Counted from the stretch's first letter, positions 29,615-39,682 are shown. The stretch: DNA of 64,000 nt from Shewanella woodyi ATCC 51908 (GCF_000019525.1 NC_010506.1:3844001-3908000), one strand, 5' to 3'. Numbers and translations: made by a program. Notes: generated by a model not told the origin, from the letters alone.

Positions 29615-30508
29615 CTAGCTATTAGCAATAAGCGAGTCATTTGAGATAAAGTCGCTAATATGCCCAACGACCTCTTCACTTGCATCTTCTAAAATATAGT
29701 GACCACAATCAGCAAACTCATGTACGGTAGCGTGAGGCATCTCCACTTTCCACTGAGCTAAGAAATGTTTATCAAAAACAAAATCTTTAATACCCCAGCA
29801 GATCAGTGTCGGCACGTTAGCAAATTTAGGTAAACTCGCGGCAATCTCAGATACTAACTCATAGTTTCTGTCACCTGGCTTAAGCGGAATATCTTGCACA
29901 AACCTTAACGTCGAGATGCGGTTAGCCCAAGAGTTAAATGGCGCGACATAGGCCTTACGGATCTCAGCAGGCATAGGTTTACGCTTAACCCCGACATAGG
30001 AGGCGATAGATGAGAAAGCGTTAAAACCACGAACCAAAGCCGTTCCTAACAGGGTATTACGACAGATCCACAGGGGCCAAGGAAATGGTTTTGACTCAGG
30101 CAGATGAAAGGCGCCCGTATTTAACACCACAAGGCGTTTAATACGCTCAGGGTAACGGGCTGCATAACCCATCCCTATCATCCCGCCCCAATCATGAACC
30201 ACTAAGGTGATATTCTCTTTGACATTAAGGTGATCGAGCAGAGCTTCGAGATCGTCAATACGGTTTTTTAACGTGTAATCATAGCCGCTATCATCGGGCT
30301 TATCCGACAAACCGCAACCGATATGATCAGGAACAATACATTGATGCTTACCGCTAAGTGCAGTGACTACATTGCGATAGTAAAATGACCAACTTGGGTT
30401 TCCATGAACCATAACGACCGGCTCACCTTCTCCCTCATTAACATATTGCAGTTTATGCCCATCTCTATAGAGATAGTTACGTTTGAAGGGGAACAGAGTG
30501 TCTAACAT
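29615..30508 (-). CDS. oleB: OleB, beta-lactone decarboxylase (alpha/beta hydrolase)
   Basis: Final step: opens and decarboxylates the cis-beta-lactone to a long-chain cis-olefin. Haloalkane-dehalogenase-like alpha/beta hydrolase of about 297 residues; the nucleophile aspartate is in VVHDWGGMIG (about residue 106) and the catalytic histidine probably in FADCGHYILED. The oxyanion region is HGNPSWSFYYR. ATG 30508 is preferred, with AGGA six bases upstream, over the ORF start at 30535. It is followed by a terminator, which is unusual inside this pathway. Confidence 0.93.
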   Translation of the reverse strand: MLDTLFPFKRNYLYRDGHKLQYVNEGEGEPVVMVHGNPSWSFYYRNVVTALSGKHQCIVPDHIGCGLSDKPDDSGYDYTLKNRIDDLEALLDHLNVKENITLVVHDWGGMIGMGYAARYPERIKRLVVLNTGAFHLPESKPFPWPLWICRNTLLGTALVRGFNAFSSIASYVGVKRKPMPAEIRKAYVAPFNSWANRISTLRFVQDIPLKPGDRNYELVSEIAASLPKFANVPTLICWGIKDFVFDKHFLAQWKVEMPHATVHEFADCGHYILEDASEEVVGHISDFISNDSLIANS

Positions 30509-30573
30509 GACGCTTCCTAATATTTTTATCAACAAAGCCCGATTAATCAGGCTCTGTTTTTATAGGCTTAATT

Positions 30574-30605
30574 AGGCTGTCACTCAAGTAAATTGAGCAC
30601 AGCCT
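30574..30605. other. Long hairpin between oleA and oleB
   Basis: AGGCTGT (30574-30580) pairs with ACAGCCT (30599-30605), and inside it CTCAA (30583-30587) with TTGAG (30593-30597). No T-run follows on the minus strand, so it is not a clear terminator. It could stabilise or process the oleA mRNA end. Confidence 0.55.
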
Positions 30606-30621
30606 TTATGCAGAGTGTTGC

Positions 30622-31671
30622 TTACCACTTAATCCCTAACATCATGCAGTTCAAGCCACTGCCGATGCCAAGAAAGCTCACCTGATCTCCCTTTTGAAGG
30701 AAACCTTGATCGTGTGCCAAAGCTGCGGTCACAGGTAAAGACACTGTGCCCATGTTGCCAAGCAACTGGTAAGTTGGAAACTCTTTCTCTTGAGGAATAT
30801 TTAGGGCATTTAGAACCTGACGTCGGTTAGATGCACCAACCTGATGACAGATCACCTTATCAACCTGCTCAACCACCCAATCCCTCTGCTCAAGGAAGTG
30901 ACTCCAAGTATGACGCGCCAGCTCAACGCCCTCTTTGAGCAAAGCAACACCATCGGTACGCATAAACTCACGGTAAAGATGCACACCAGCTTCCTGCAGA
31001 CCCCACTGACAAAGGTTGTGGTGCTCTGGGGCTGAAAGGTGACTCGCACCAAGCAGTTGATGTTGGCGATCGCTTTTTAATGGCAAGCTACCATCGGTAA
31101 GCAATACTGCCACCGCACCTGAGCCACCGGTTAAGGTTGCTAAAGACTTTGCATAGTTCTGCATCGTTGGTTCAGCAAGCATATTATCGATTGTAATATC
31201 AACAATATGGCGTGCAGATTCACATGAAACCACTAAGCCTGCTTTTATCTGACCTAACTCAATGCGGTTAGCGATATCCAAAATGCCAGATAGCACACCT
31301 AAACAGGCGTTACTGATATCGTATATAGCGGTATCTTTAGAAACACCAAGCTCAGCAGCAATACGACATGCGGTTGCTGGTTCATGTTGATCTCGGCAAA
31401 CACCGGTATACACAACAGCACCGAGATCGCTCACCTGAATACCTGTTTCATCGATCGCTTTATGCGCAGCCGATAAAGCACCATCAGATAACCTGTGACC
31501 CTTAGGCCACCAACGACGCTCTTGAATACCAGTCAATGCGGCAAGTTGCCCCATTGGAATGCGAAACTTCTTGTATAGCGGTGCCAATCGAGATTCTAAA
31601 TCGGAAGTGGACACGACTTCAGGTGCCAGTTCATATGCCAGGCTATTAATAAATACTTGGGAATATTTCAT
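30622..31671 (-). CDS. oleA: OleA, acyl-CoA head-to-head condensing thiolase
   Basis: First step of olefin synthesis: non-decarboxylative Claisen condensation of two fatty acyl-CoAs to a 2-alkyl-3-keto acid. The thiolase-superfamily protein has 349 residues with catalytic cysteine 123 in DISNACLGVLSG. Glu97 (DQHEPAT) sits 26 residues before it, the same spacing as the essential Glu117/Cys143 pair described for Xanthomonas OleA. HQVGASNRR and GNMGTVSLPV carry the remaining active-site histidine and asparagine. It is the first gene of the cluster, so the promoter lies within 31672-31928. Confidence 0.93.
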   Translation of the reverse strand: MKYSQVFINSLAYELAPEVVSTSDLESRLAPLYKKFRIPMGQLAALTGIQERRWWPKGHRLSDGALSAAHKAIDETGIQVSDLGAVVYTGVCRDQHEPATACRIAAELGVSKDTAIYDISNACLGVLSGILDIANRIELGQIKAGLVVSCESARHIVDITIDNMLAEPTMQNYAKSLATLTGGSGAVAVLLTDGSLPLKSDRQHQLLGASHLSAPEHHNLCQWGLQEAGVHLYREFMRTDGVALLKEGVELARHTWSHFLEQRDWVVEQVDKVICHQVGASNRRQVLNALNIPQEKEFPTYQLLGNMGTVSLPVTAALAHDQGFLQKGDQVSFLGIGSGLNCMMLGIKW

Positions 31672-31928
31672 GCAACAGTAATATTTCGCTCACTATATTG
31701 GTGAAAAAACAACCAATATTTATTGTTTTTAGTGTTAACCCGACATTTGAGCAAGAAAAAGCTAATGATTCAATAGAAAACCGCCTAAGGCCCACTTTAT
31801 TTAATCATTAAACCTTAATCATCACAAAGATCACGGAGATTTTTAAAGATTATAAAACACAGTAAAATACAAATACCAACTACAAACAATCACTTACAGA
31901 TCAATTGATACAACAAAGCTAGCCTTGC

Positions 31929-33149
31929 TTACTTTTTAGCCTTGATCAGTAAATTTCTGGGGGTTATCTCATTATTACAAAACTGTTCAAGTGTAACCTC
32001 ATACCCCTGCTCCTCTAAATAGCAGACTCTGTCGAGCAGTAACCAATGCTCAAATACACCGCGAAACATATGCGCAACCAGATCAATTCTTCGAGTCAAG
32101 CGTTGTCGCTCGACACCCAACTCAAGAAAGCGCTTGAAATTGAGATTCTCTGGTAAATCGACGCTCTTCTGTTCAGCGGCCCAGTAACAGAAAGTGGAAA
32201 ACTCACCATTTAACTGACTCTGCTTCAGCGAAGGAATTGGCAGATAGCAAGAACCCCCTCTAACTTCACGCTGCAAAGAGTCAAAACCTAAACGCCATGC
32301 AATCTCTCTATGCCTTAACTCTTGCTGCTTCCCTTTAGCAATTGTGCTTTGCTGCAGAGGAAGCTGAAGATCATGGCGACTCAACCTCAGTTCACTTTGC
32401 AGGCCAACCTTAGACATGGCTTGATACTCCTTCGCCTGAATAAGATGATAACAGCAAGGAGAGATAGCAATATGGCGGGTTCCAGCCTTGGCAGCCAAAT
32501 AGAGTAAACGAACATGGAGATCGCCACAGGCATGCAAAGCAACCGCTTGTTGCTCAACTTTAAGTTCACTTTGCTGATTATCAAACGCATCAGCGCAGAC
32601 AAATTTCTGTGGAAGCTGCCACTGCTGAGCAAACTTTTCACCAGCATCACACAGGGCTTGCTGCCACTCAAGACTAACAACCTCTCTTCCCTGCGATTTT
32701 GAAATTAACCTTCCTAGGTGACCTTTTCCTGCACACCATTCAAGTACTTCGCACTTATCTGCGGGTAACTCTTGGGTAAAGGCGGTAATTTGAGCCCATT
32801 TTCGCCCCTTGATCCCTGCACTAAAGTGGGCAATATCTTGAAACTCCATCTCCCTGACTCGAGAACCTGCGCAGAGTGGCGCCTTAATATTCAGTAATTC
32901 CAGAGACCAACTTTCAGACAAGAGGACTAAATCTTTGTTAAGTGCAGGCAATAAACAGTTCAATAGTTCGGCCTGCACTCTATCTAGCTCATCGAGAATA
33001 TCATCATCAAGTGACCAAACAAGTGCAGCCAGATTAGGGAAGTTTTCCTCCCAAGGCTGTTTGTCACAGTCAAATGCCTTTACTTGCCACAGCTGCCGAC
33101 TTTGTAACAGCAGAGAGTCTAATTGAGATAATAACGCACTATGGGACAT
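31929..33149 (-). CDS. SAM-dependent methyltransferase (class I, GSTCD-like)
   Basis: A 406-residue protein with a Rossmann methyltransferase core in the middle. EWCAGKGHLGRLISKSQG is motif I (SAM binding), VVSLEWQQALCDAGEKF follows as motif II, and HACGDLHVRLLYLAA with ISPCCYHLIQ resembles the catalytic region of the GSTCD/METTL-type family. The substrate is not known; tRNA or small molecules are options. It is separate from ole: it lies upstream of oleA by 257 bases, same strand. The start is ATG 33149 with a weak ribosome site. Confidence 0.82.
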   Translation of the reverse strand: MSHSALLSQLDSLLLQSRQLWQVKAFDCDKQPWEENFPNLAALVWSLDDDILDELDRVQAELLNCLLPALNKDLVLLSESWSLELLNIKAPLCAGSRVREMEFQDIAHFSAGIKGRKWAQITAFTQELPADKCEVLEWCAGKGHLGRLISKSQGREVVSLEWQQALCDAGEKFAQQWQLPQKFVCADAFDNQQSELKVEQQAVALHACGDLHVRLLYLAAKAGTRHIAISPCCYHLIQAKEYQAMSKVGLQSELRLSRHDLQLPLQQSTIAKGKQQELRHREIAWRLGFDSLQREVRGGSCYLPIPSLKQSQLNGEFSTFCYWAAEQKSVDLPENLNFKRFLELGVERQRLTRRIDLVAHMFRGVFEHWLLLDRVCYLEEQGYEVTLEQFCNNEITPRNLLIKAKK

Positions 33150-33265
33150 GAAAAGCTCTCTACACTAATGAAATTCCAGCCCTAGGCCGAGGGAGCGAAT
33201 TATACAGCATAATCGTGCCAATATGCTGAGTGAGATAATAAAGGGAAGAAATAATAGCGTTGAGA

Positions 33266-33291
33266 GCAGCTAATGCCTGTCCATTAGCTGC
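33266..33291. other. Perfect 10-bp hairpin after the coiled-coil lipoprotein gene
   Basis: GCAGCTAATG (33266-33275) is inverted as CATTAGCTGC (33282-33291) around a six-base loop. It sits 8 bases after the gene's stop codon, but lacks a T-run on the minus strand; it may be a weak or factor-dependent terminator. Confidence 0.55.
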
Positions 33292-33298
33292 GGTATAA

Positions 33299-34480
33299 CT
33301 ATGTAGCTTTAGCAGGTTTAACCGAGCGTTTACTCTCCATGCGCTTGCCTAACCAAACCCCTAAACCAAGTGGTGCAAAGAAAACCACAATTAGGAAAAG
33401 CACAAAATAGAGAATTAAGCTCTTAAGTGTCTTGGTCAACTCCTGAAACACCACTTCAACAGTATGTTTAGAGATCTCATCCAAGTTCGCTGCAGCTTCA
33501 ACACGCTCTCGGCTTACCATCTCCTCTAATGCAAGACGCTCATTCTTCACCATCAACTCCAGTGCCTGACGCTCAACTGAAAGCTGTGCCAGTTTATTAT
33601 CAGTAGAGTCACTAAGTTGCTGCAAAAGCGGGCTCAACTCGCGACGCATATCCACAGCTAACGCCTGCATCATCTCAGGACTTTGAGCCATCAACTCACG
33701 AAACTTAGCTGAAGTATCACTGATATTAGCCAATGTATCTTGGATCTCTGCAGCATTAATATTGGAGTGAAGTGCATATAGCTCCGCCTTCCAACCTAAG
33801 ATTTTTGGCATCTGCTCGGCGATCATCGCCATGCGATCTGAGATATCACTCATCACTTCAGGTACCGAACCAAAGGTGGTCACCGCTTCAAACTCATTAA
33901 TGCCTCTGAACGTTAGCCAATCATTAAAGGCCGAGTGCCGGCTAAATGTCATCTCAGTTAGCGGGTTTTTATCTACATATTGCTCGATGAATGCCTTGTT
34001 TTGATCAAACTCACCTGGCTTTACGAACCCCTTGATGGTGTTTTCAAATTGCACCTGCAGCGATCGGCTTACCTCAACGGCTAACGCTTGATCTGAACCA
34101 AAGAGCGCTTTACCTGCGCCGGTTTCATAAAACTCTGTCATCTGAGCTGTTAATGCCCACGTATCAACCATGGCAGCAACGGGTGAAGCTTGAAAAATCG
34201 TGCGTTGTAGAGCCTGCTCAGAATAGATCTTCCACATCAAACTATTTGAATGGATATAGATAGCATCAGCTTCATCCTTATGAAGAAGGGCTATCTTATC
34301 CGCAGTTTGCTCCACCTTGCTGTAAAAAGAGCTGCTAAAGTCACGGCTAAACACCCGCATATTTAGCTGCTCTTGAGGAAGGGGTTCAATACCACTCTCA
34401 AGCTTAACCTCTAATAAAGAACATGCTGTTGTTAACATGCCAAGCAATGCCATAACACTTAAGCGCAGTAACGCTTTCAT
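33299..34480 (-). CDS. Putative lipoprotein with coiled coil and C-terminal membrane helix
   Basis: A 393-residue protein with an N-terminal lipoprotein signal (MLTTAC, Cys20) and no named family I recognise. A charged, heptad-like stretch around residues 290-345 (LSVERQALELMVKNERLALE) predicts a coiled coil, and residues about 354-378 form a membrane helix (LILYFVLFLIVVFFAPLG) before a basic tail. It may have been called 'chemotaxis protein' in Shewanella genomes; I see no chemotaxis domain. A lipid anchor at one end and a helix at the other suggest an envelope-spanning tether. GGAGG precedes ATG 34480. Confidence 0.72.
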   Translation of the reverse strand: MKALLRLSVMALLGMLTTACSLLEVKLESGIEPLPQEQLNMRVFSRDFSSSFYSKVEQTADKIALLHKDEADAIYIHSNSLMWKIYSEQALQRTIFQASPVAAMVDTWALTAQMTEFYETGAGKALFGSDQALAVEVSRSLQVQFENTIKGFVKPGEFDQNKAFIEQYVDKNPLTEMTFSRHSAFNDWLTFRGINEFEAVTTFGSVPEVMSDISDRMAMIAEQMPKILGWKAELYALHSNINAAEIQDTLANISDTSAKFRELMAQSPEMMQALAVDMRRELSPLLQQLSDSTDNKLAQLSVERQALELMVKNERLALEEMVSRERVEAAANLDEISKHTVEVVFQELTKTLKSLILYFVLFLIVVFFAPLGLGVWLGKRMESKRSVKPAKAT

Positions 34481-34719
34481 AACGCCTCCAATGACTCTTC
34501 ATAATCCATTGAAAAGTGGGTGTAAAAAAATACAAAAAATTCTGGCGAAGTCTACCAAGTTTGCTGTGATTAACCTATAGCCTGAAAAGCTAATCACTAT
34601 TCGTCAATAAAATATATTGACCTTAATACCTAACACTCACAGCTATTGAATACTGTGATAAAGAGCATTAAAATCGCACCCCATAAAAATTTATTCTAAA
34701 AATCAAGAGTGGACGTAAA

Positions 34720-34965
34720 ATGATTCAATCTCCTTGTGTAGCAAAGTGTGGCGTGAATGAAGATGATATCTGCATGGGGTGCTATCGAAACATCGATGAA
34801 ATCGTCGGCTGGAGTAAAGCTGATAACGCTTTTAAGGCCGAAGTCTGGAAGCAGATCCCAGCACGAAAAGCAGCCTTAGGTAAAGGCGAGAACAGCCAAA
34901 AGATCAGTAGAGATAAGTGGCAAGAGGTCGCTGCACGCCTTGAGAGTGACACGGCTGAAGCTTAA
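34720..34965 (+). CDS. DUF1289 small cysteine-rich protein
   Basis: An 81-residue protein with the DUF1289 pattern: SPCVAKCGVNEDDICMGCYR, then EIVGWSKADNAFKAEVW. Four cysteines in CxxxC and CxxC arrangement are suited to bind a metal or iron-sulfur cluster; none has been shown here. The start is ATG 34720. It converges with yajD through a shared terminator. Confidence 0.88.
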   Translation: MIQSPCVAKCGVNEDDICMGCYRNIDEIVGWSKADNAFKAEVWKQIPARKAALGKGENSQKISRDKWQEVAARLESDTAEA

Positions 34966-34975
34966 CCGAAACAAA

Positions 34976-35002
34976 AAGAGATAGGCTAAGTGCCTATCTC
35001 TT
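34976..35002. terminator. Bidirectional terminator between the DUF1289 gene and yajD
   Basis: AAGAGATAGGC (34976-34986) pairs perfectly with GCCTATCTCTT (34992-35002). The T-run is clear only on the minus strand side (TTTTTGTTT), so it serves yajD best. Confidence 0.82.
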
Positions 35003-35050
35003 CCATTTAAACCTAGCGTAAATAAAGCCTATCGCAAAGTGCCTGCAAGA

Positions 35051-35413
35051 CTACTTCTTCATCATGCCTTTAAGGTTTGCAAAAGGGTTGTAAGTTGCAG
35101 ATTCAACTACCGCTTCTTTAGTCGCACCATATTGGATTAACTCTTCAAATTTGGAGTGTTCATTATCATGACAGTAGAGGCACAACAGCTCCCAGTTAGA
35201 ACCATCTGATGGATTGTTATCGTGGTTGTGATCTCTATGGTGCACGGTAAGTTCACGTAAATTCGCATTATTAAACTCACGGGTACAGCGTCCACACACC
35301 CAAGGATACAGTTTTAACGCTTGCTCACGATAGCCAGTTTCACGTTTAGCCTTGTACTCTCTAGCTTCGGCCAACACCCTATCTAATTTACTTTGCCCTT
35401 GATTTGCTGACAT
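35051..35413 (-). CDS. yajD: YajD-family HNH nuclease-like protein
   Basis: A 120-residue protein of the HNH endonuclease superfamily. VCGRCTREF supplies the first CxxC, VHHRDHNHDNNPSDGSN the HNH core, and LCLYCHDNEHSKFEELI the second CxxC and terminal helix. Activity and substrate in E. coli YajD are not established. ATG 35413 is chosen; an ATG at 35422 is three codons longer. Well-conserved housekeeping gene. Confidence 0.87.
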   Translation of the reverse strand: MSANQGQSKLDRVLAEAREYKAKRETGYREQALKLYPWVCGRCTREFNNANLRELTVHHRDHNHDNNPSDGSNWELLCLYCHDNEHSKFEELIQYGATKEAVVESATYNPFANLKGMMKK

Positions 35414-35482
35414 AAAGATCATCTCTACTTAAAATAACGAAAACTATCAAATTGAGATTTTACCCCAAAACTAACTCAATAG

Positions 35483-35512
35483 ATAAAAAAACAGCCCTAA
35501 AAAGGGCTGTTT
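35483..35512 (-). terminator. Intrinsic terminator of the BCCT carrier gene
   Basis: AAACAGCCCT (35489-35498) pairs with AGGGCTGTTT (35503-35512) around AAAA. The minus-strand T-run is seven bases. Confidence 0.88.
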
Positions 35513-35540
35513 AACGTTATCTGAGCCTATTCAGAAATAA

Positions 35541-37523
35541 CTAAGCGTTAATCTCGTCACCCACATACTCAGAGTTAGTTAAATGCAGATAATGCAGATA
35601 CTTCTCATACTGAGTGACAACATCGGCTAAGATCTGATCTTGATTAAAGCCCATTACATCATAATGCTGACCGCCATGTTCAAGGAACACCTCAACACGG
35701 TAGTATTCAGTCTCACCACCATCAACCTCACTCTCGATTGGATTGATAATAGTAAATGCACGAATACGCAGACCATAGGCAAAATCATCATACTCTTCAT
35801 TGGCAATAACAAAGCGAATTCGATTCTCAAAATTCAACACTTCAGCAGGGATCTCTTTACTAATAAAGCTCTCACACACCTTAGTTAGTGCTGGAGTTGC
35901 CACATTATCAAGAAAATCTTGCGCATCTTTTTGACTCGGATGAGAGACCAGAACATCAATATGATCTTCCCAGTTCACATCAGTTTTAGTGAACTGAACA
36001 CTGGTATTATGAGACTGCACGCTATTGATCTTAAGCCAATCATCTTTTAGAGCTTTATACAGACCAAAGCACATTAATAGCATCACAAGTAAGAAAGGTA
36101 ATGCACTGGCTATCGCAACAGTTTGTAATGCTTGTAATCCACCAGCAAGCAGAAGCACAGATGCAACAACACCTTGCAGTAAGGCCCAAAATACACGCTG
36201 CCAAACTGGAGCGTTATGATCGCCACCCGACGTGAGATTGTCTATCACAAGTGAGCCAGAATCTGACGATGTCACAAAAAAGGTCACCACCAAACACAGG
36301 GCAATAGTGGATAACACATTAGACAACGGCATATGCTCAAAGAAGACAAACAACGCCACGGACACATCCGAAGATACCGCTTCAGAAAGGTAAGTCGCAC
36401 CATGATTCATAATCGCATCGATAGCCGTATTACCAAATACCGTCATCCAGAGGAAAGTAAACGCCGCTGGCACAAACAGTACCCCAACGAGGAACTCTCT
36501 GATTGTACGTCCACGTGATACGCGGGCAATAAATGTCCCTACGAATGGGGACCATGAGATCCACCAGCCCCAATAGAGTAGCGTCCATCCGCCAATCCAA
36601 TCATTTTTCTGCTCATAAGCATATAAGTTAAACGTCTTGCCGACGATATCGCTTAAATAGCTACCAGTATTTTGAACAAAGGCTTGCAATAGCTCAACCG
36701 TAGGGCCAAATATCAGTACAAAAATAAGCAGTAAAACGGCTAAACCAAGGTTCAACTCACTGAGTCGTTTCACCCCTTTATCTAAACCGGAGAAAACCGA
36801 AACTGTCGCGATCAAGGAGATGGCAATAATCAGCCCAACTTGAATATAAGTATTCACTGGTACGCCCAGTAGATAGTTAAGACCTGAGTTAACCTGCAGT
36901 ACGCCAAAACCTAAAGAGGTCGCAACACCAAACATGGTACCTAATACCGCAAAGGTATCGACAGCATGACCGATTGGACCGTAGATCCGCTCACCAATTA
37001 ATGGGTAAAGTGCACTACGTGGAAGCAATGGAAGCTTATGACGGTAGGAGAAATAAGCCAAACTGAGCGCCACTACAGCATAGATGGCCCAAGCATGGAC
37101 TCCCCAATGGAAGAAGGTGATCTTCATGGCATCTTTAGCCGCTTGAATCGACGCTGGTGTCGCATCAGGTGGCGCCAGATAATGCATAACAGGCTCTGCT
37201 ACACCGAAGAACATCAAGCCAATTCCCATGCCTGCTGAAAACAGCATGGCGATCCAGCTCTTATAGCTGTAATCGGGCTCAGCGTGATCTGGACCTAACT
37301 TAATATCTCCAAATCGGCTCATCATGACAAAGATAATAAAAATCAGAAATACAGCAACGCCAAGAATATACAACCAACCGGCTTTCAATTCGAACCAAGA
37401 CTGAGCTGACTTAAATACGGTTTGTGCTTGAGTAGGCCATACAGCCCCAACAAACACCATTAACGCGATTAGAAAAACAGAGGAGAAAAACACAGGAGGA
37501 TTTATACTGGATTTGATCGACAT
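35541..37523 (-). CDS. BCCT-family choline/betaine carrier (BetT-like)
   Basis: Sodium- or proton-coupled carrier of quaternary ammonium compounds (choline, glycine betaine or relatives) in the inner membrane. 660 residues: about twelve membrane helices over the first 500 and a soluble C-terminal tail of roughly 150 residues, as in BetT-type osmosensing members. The family signature GWTLLYWGWWISWSPFVG with FIARVSRGRTIREF follows helix 8. It stands alone with its own terminator; no betaine-synthesis gene is adjacent, so substrate identity stays open. Confidence 0.92.
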   Translation of the reverse strand: MSIKSSINPPVFFSSVFLIALMVFVGAVWPTQAQTVFKSAQSWFELKAGWLYILGVAVFLIFIIFVMMSRFGDIKLGPDHAEPDYSYKSWIAMLFSAGMGIGLMFFGVAEPVMHYLAPPDATPASIQAAKDAMKITFFHWGVHAWAIYAVVALSLAYFSYRHKLPLLPRSALYPLIGERIYGPIGHAVDTFAVLGTMFGVATSLGFGVLQVNSGLNYLLGVPVNTYIQVGLIIAISLIATVSVFSGLDKGVKRLSELNLGLAVLLLIFVLIFGPTVELLQAFVQNTGSYLSDIVGKTFNLYAYEQKNDWIGGWTLLYWGWWISWSPFVGTFIARVSRGRTIREFLVGVLFVPAAFTFLWMTVFGNTAIDAIMNHGATYLSEAVSSDVSVALFVFFEHMPLSNVLSTIALCLVVTFFVTSSDSGSLVIDNLTSGGDHNAPVWQRVFWALLQGVVASVLLLAGGLQALQTVAIASALPFLLVMLLMCFGLYKALKDDWLKINSVQSHNTSVQFTKTDVNWEDHIDVLVSHPSQKDAQDFLDNVATPALTKVCESFISKEIPAEVLNFENRIRFVIANEEYDDFAYGLRIRAFTIINPIESEVDGGETEYYRVEVFLEHGGQHYDVMGFNQDQILADVVTQYEKYLHYLHLTNSEYVGDEINA

Positions 37524-37958
37524 ACCACTCTCGCAAATTAATCAATAGTTGATATACCAAAATAGAGTGATAGATGAACTAAACATCTACGACCCATTCA
37601 GTATGGCTCACGCAACTACAAATATCCCGGTCAACATTGGACGGTGAGACATCATACAAGTCACATTAACTATCAATACTTGTATCTGTGCCGGGAAGTA
37701 CAATTTGTGAACGCCAGTTATGGCTATATACTCAGTATTTCACTGAGGCTTTACACTAGAAGCTAAACTATATTTTTATTTTAAATGAATAAGTTAGCTT
37801 ATAGAAACAGCAAATCCCATTGAATAACGACCAAAAAATGCCTAAAACACAAGGCTGGCGCTATTGAATACAATCTGCCTATACACAAAGATTTACACAC
37901 TATACAGGAAAATTATCGTTAATTCTGAACAAACGACTACTTTATATCCCATATTAGA
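37524..37958. other. Intergenic region upstream of the BCCT gene
   Basis: About 435 bases before the phoU terminator. It should contain the promoter and any osmotic control of the BCCT carrier. I see no coding frame, clear hairpin or recognisable binding site. Confidence 0.35.
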
Positions 37959-37985
37959 AAAAAAGCAGCGTAATGCTGCTTTTTT
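37959..37985 (-). terminator. Terminator of the pstCAB-phoU operon
   Basis: AAAAAAGCAGC (37959-37969) pairs with GCTGCTTTTTT (37975-37985), loop GTAAT, giving T-runs on both strands. It lies 47 bases after the phoU stop. Confidence 0.88.
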
Positions 37986-38031
37986 AAGGTAAAAATCAGT
38001 GATATAGATCACTTAAACAGAGAGAGTCAAT

Positions 38032-38742
38032 TTACAGGTTGAGATCTTTCTCCATCTCTTCGTAGGAGACATGACGAACATCTTTCCCTTTGACGTAATA
38101 GATGATGTATTCACAGATATTTTGACAACGATCTCCAACACGTTCAACCGCACGAGCCGCCCAAAGTACATCAAGGACTTCAGGGATAGAACGAGGATCG
38201 GCCATCATGTAGGTCATCAATTGACGAATGATCCCTTCATACTCTTTATCTATCTTAAAATCTTCTTTATGAAGCTCTAGCGCGACCTCTGCATCCATAC
38301 GCGCTAACGCATCTAATGTTGCATGTAGCAAGCGCGTCGCATGACGCCCCATATTTTCGATGCTAACCAGTAAAGGTTGTTGATTTTTAGAGCGCTTATC
38401 CATTGCCGCCTTAGCGATTTTCACACACGCATCACCAATGCGCTCCAGATCGGTAATGGTTTTAGAGATAGCTAACACGAGACGTAGATCGCTCGCCGCT
38501 GGTTGACGCTTCGCAATGATCCTCGTGCACTCCTCATCGATAGCCACTTCCATACCATTAACCTTATGATCCCCCTCTATCACCTTTTGGGCGAGCTCGG
38601 CATCCAAGGCACTGAGCGCATCAAGTGATTGCTCAAGTTGACGCTCAACCAATCCACCCATCGCCAAGACTCGATTACGGATATCATCAAGTTCAGCATT
38701 GAACTGGCCCGAAATATGTTTACTTAAGTTCATATTTTCCAT
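38032..38742 (-). CDS. phoU: PhoU, phosphate signalling and transport regulator
   Basis: Links the Pst transporter to the PhoR/PhoB two-component system and restrains phosphate uptake. 236 residues, the normal length, with two PhoU repeats. The repeats show paired motifs: [20 protein letters not shown] in the first half and [20 protein letters not shown] in the second, each followed by a helix with a conserved metal-binding (E/D)xxxD pattern ([39 protein letters not shown]). It is the last gene of the operon. ATG 38742 is supported by AAAGG ten bases upstream; ATG 38733 is an alternative. Confidence 0.95.
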   Translation of the reverse strand: MENMNLSKHISGQFNAELDDIRNRVLAMGGLVERQLEQSLDALSALDAELAQKVIEGDHKVNGMEVAIDEECTRIIAKRQPAASDLRLVLAISKTITDLERIGDACVKIAKAAMDKRSKNQQPLLVSIENMGRHATRLLHATLDALARMDAEVALELHKEDFKIDKEYEGIIRQLMTYMMADPRSIPEVLDVLWAARAVERVGDRCQNICEYIIYYVKGKDVRHVSYEEMEKDLNL

Positions 38743-38794
38743 TGCGATTTAAACCTTTTAATTCTTTACCAAAGGGAGTTTTAGGCCACACTCG

Positions 38795-39613
38795 TTAACC
38801 GTAACGTCCAGTAATATAATCTTCTGTTTTACGGGTTTTAGGAGTGGTGAATATGGTATTGGTATCCGCATATTCAACTAACTCACCCATATACATGAAG
38901 GCAGTTTGATCCGACACCCTAGCAGCCTGCTGCATATTGTGGGTCACTATCACCACCGTATATTTAGATTTTAGCTCAGTGATCAGCTCTTCAATGGTCA
39001 AGGTAGAGATAGGATCCAATGCAGAAGTGGGCTCATCAAGCAGTAACACTTCAGGCTCGATGGCAATCGCGCGAGCAATAACCAAACGCTGCTGCTGCCC
39101 GCCTGAAAGCCCGAAAGCGTTATCATGTAACCTGTCTTTTACCTCATCCCAGATAGCCGCGCCGCGCAGTGAACGCTCCGCCGCTTCATCAAGAGCTCGA
39201 CGGTTGTTTACCCCTTGCAGACGTAGGCCATAAACCACATTTTCATAGATAGATTTAGGGAATGGATTTGGACGCTGAAATACCATACCCACATTACGTC
39301 TCAACGCAGCGACATCCACTTTTTTGTCATAGATGTTTTGACCATTGAGTAAGATTTCACCGCCGATGTGACAGTTATCCACCAGATCATTCATACGATT
39401 AATACAGCGTAGTAAAGTCGATTTACCACAACCACTTGGTCCAATAAAGGCAGTAACCTGCTTCTCAGGTATCTTCATTGATACATCGAATAGAGCCTGC
39501 TTGTCTCCATACTTTAGGTCTAAGTTACGGATCTCCAAGGCAGTTTCTTCTTGACTCAAATTGTTGAGGTCTATTTCATTTGTGCTCATGGCAGACTTAT
39601 CTATCGAAATCAT
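38795..39613 (-). CDS. pstB: PstB, phosphate ABC transporter ATPase
   Basis: Cytosolic ATPase of the high-affinity phosphate importer. 272 residues from ATG 39613 (AGGA six bases upstream; the GTG at 39628 is not favoured). Walker [12 protein letters not shown], signature [14 protein letters not shown], Walker [14 protein letters not shown], and the switch histidine in [15 protein letters not shown] are intact. The RPNPFP stretch after the Q-loop is typical of PstB. It lies between pstA and phoU with short gaps. Confidence 0.96.
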   Translation of the reverse strand: MISIDKSAMSTNEIDLNNLSQEETALEIRNLDLKYGDKQALFDVSMKIPEKQVTAFIGPSGCGKSTLLRCINRMNDLVDNCHIGGEILLNGQNIYDKKVDVAALRRNVGMVFQRPNPFPKSIYENVVYGLRLQGVNNRRALDEAAERSLRGAAIWDEVKDRLHDNAFGLSGGQQQRLVIARAIAIEPEVLLLDEPTSALDPISTLTIEELITELKSKYTVVIVTHNMQQAARVSDQTAFMYMGELVEYADTNTIFTTPKTRKTEDYITGRYG

Positions 39614-39682
39614 TTTATGTCCTATCACTTTAACTGTTTTTATTTACTACATATACAGAGCGAATTTAAATCGTGATCAAGC

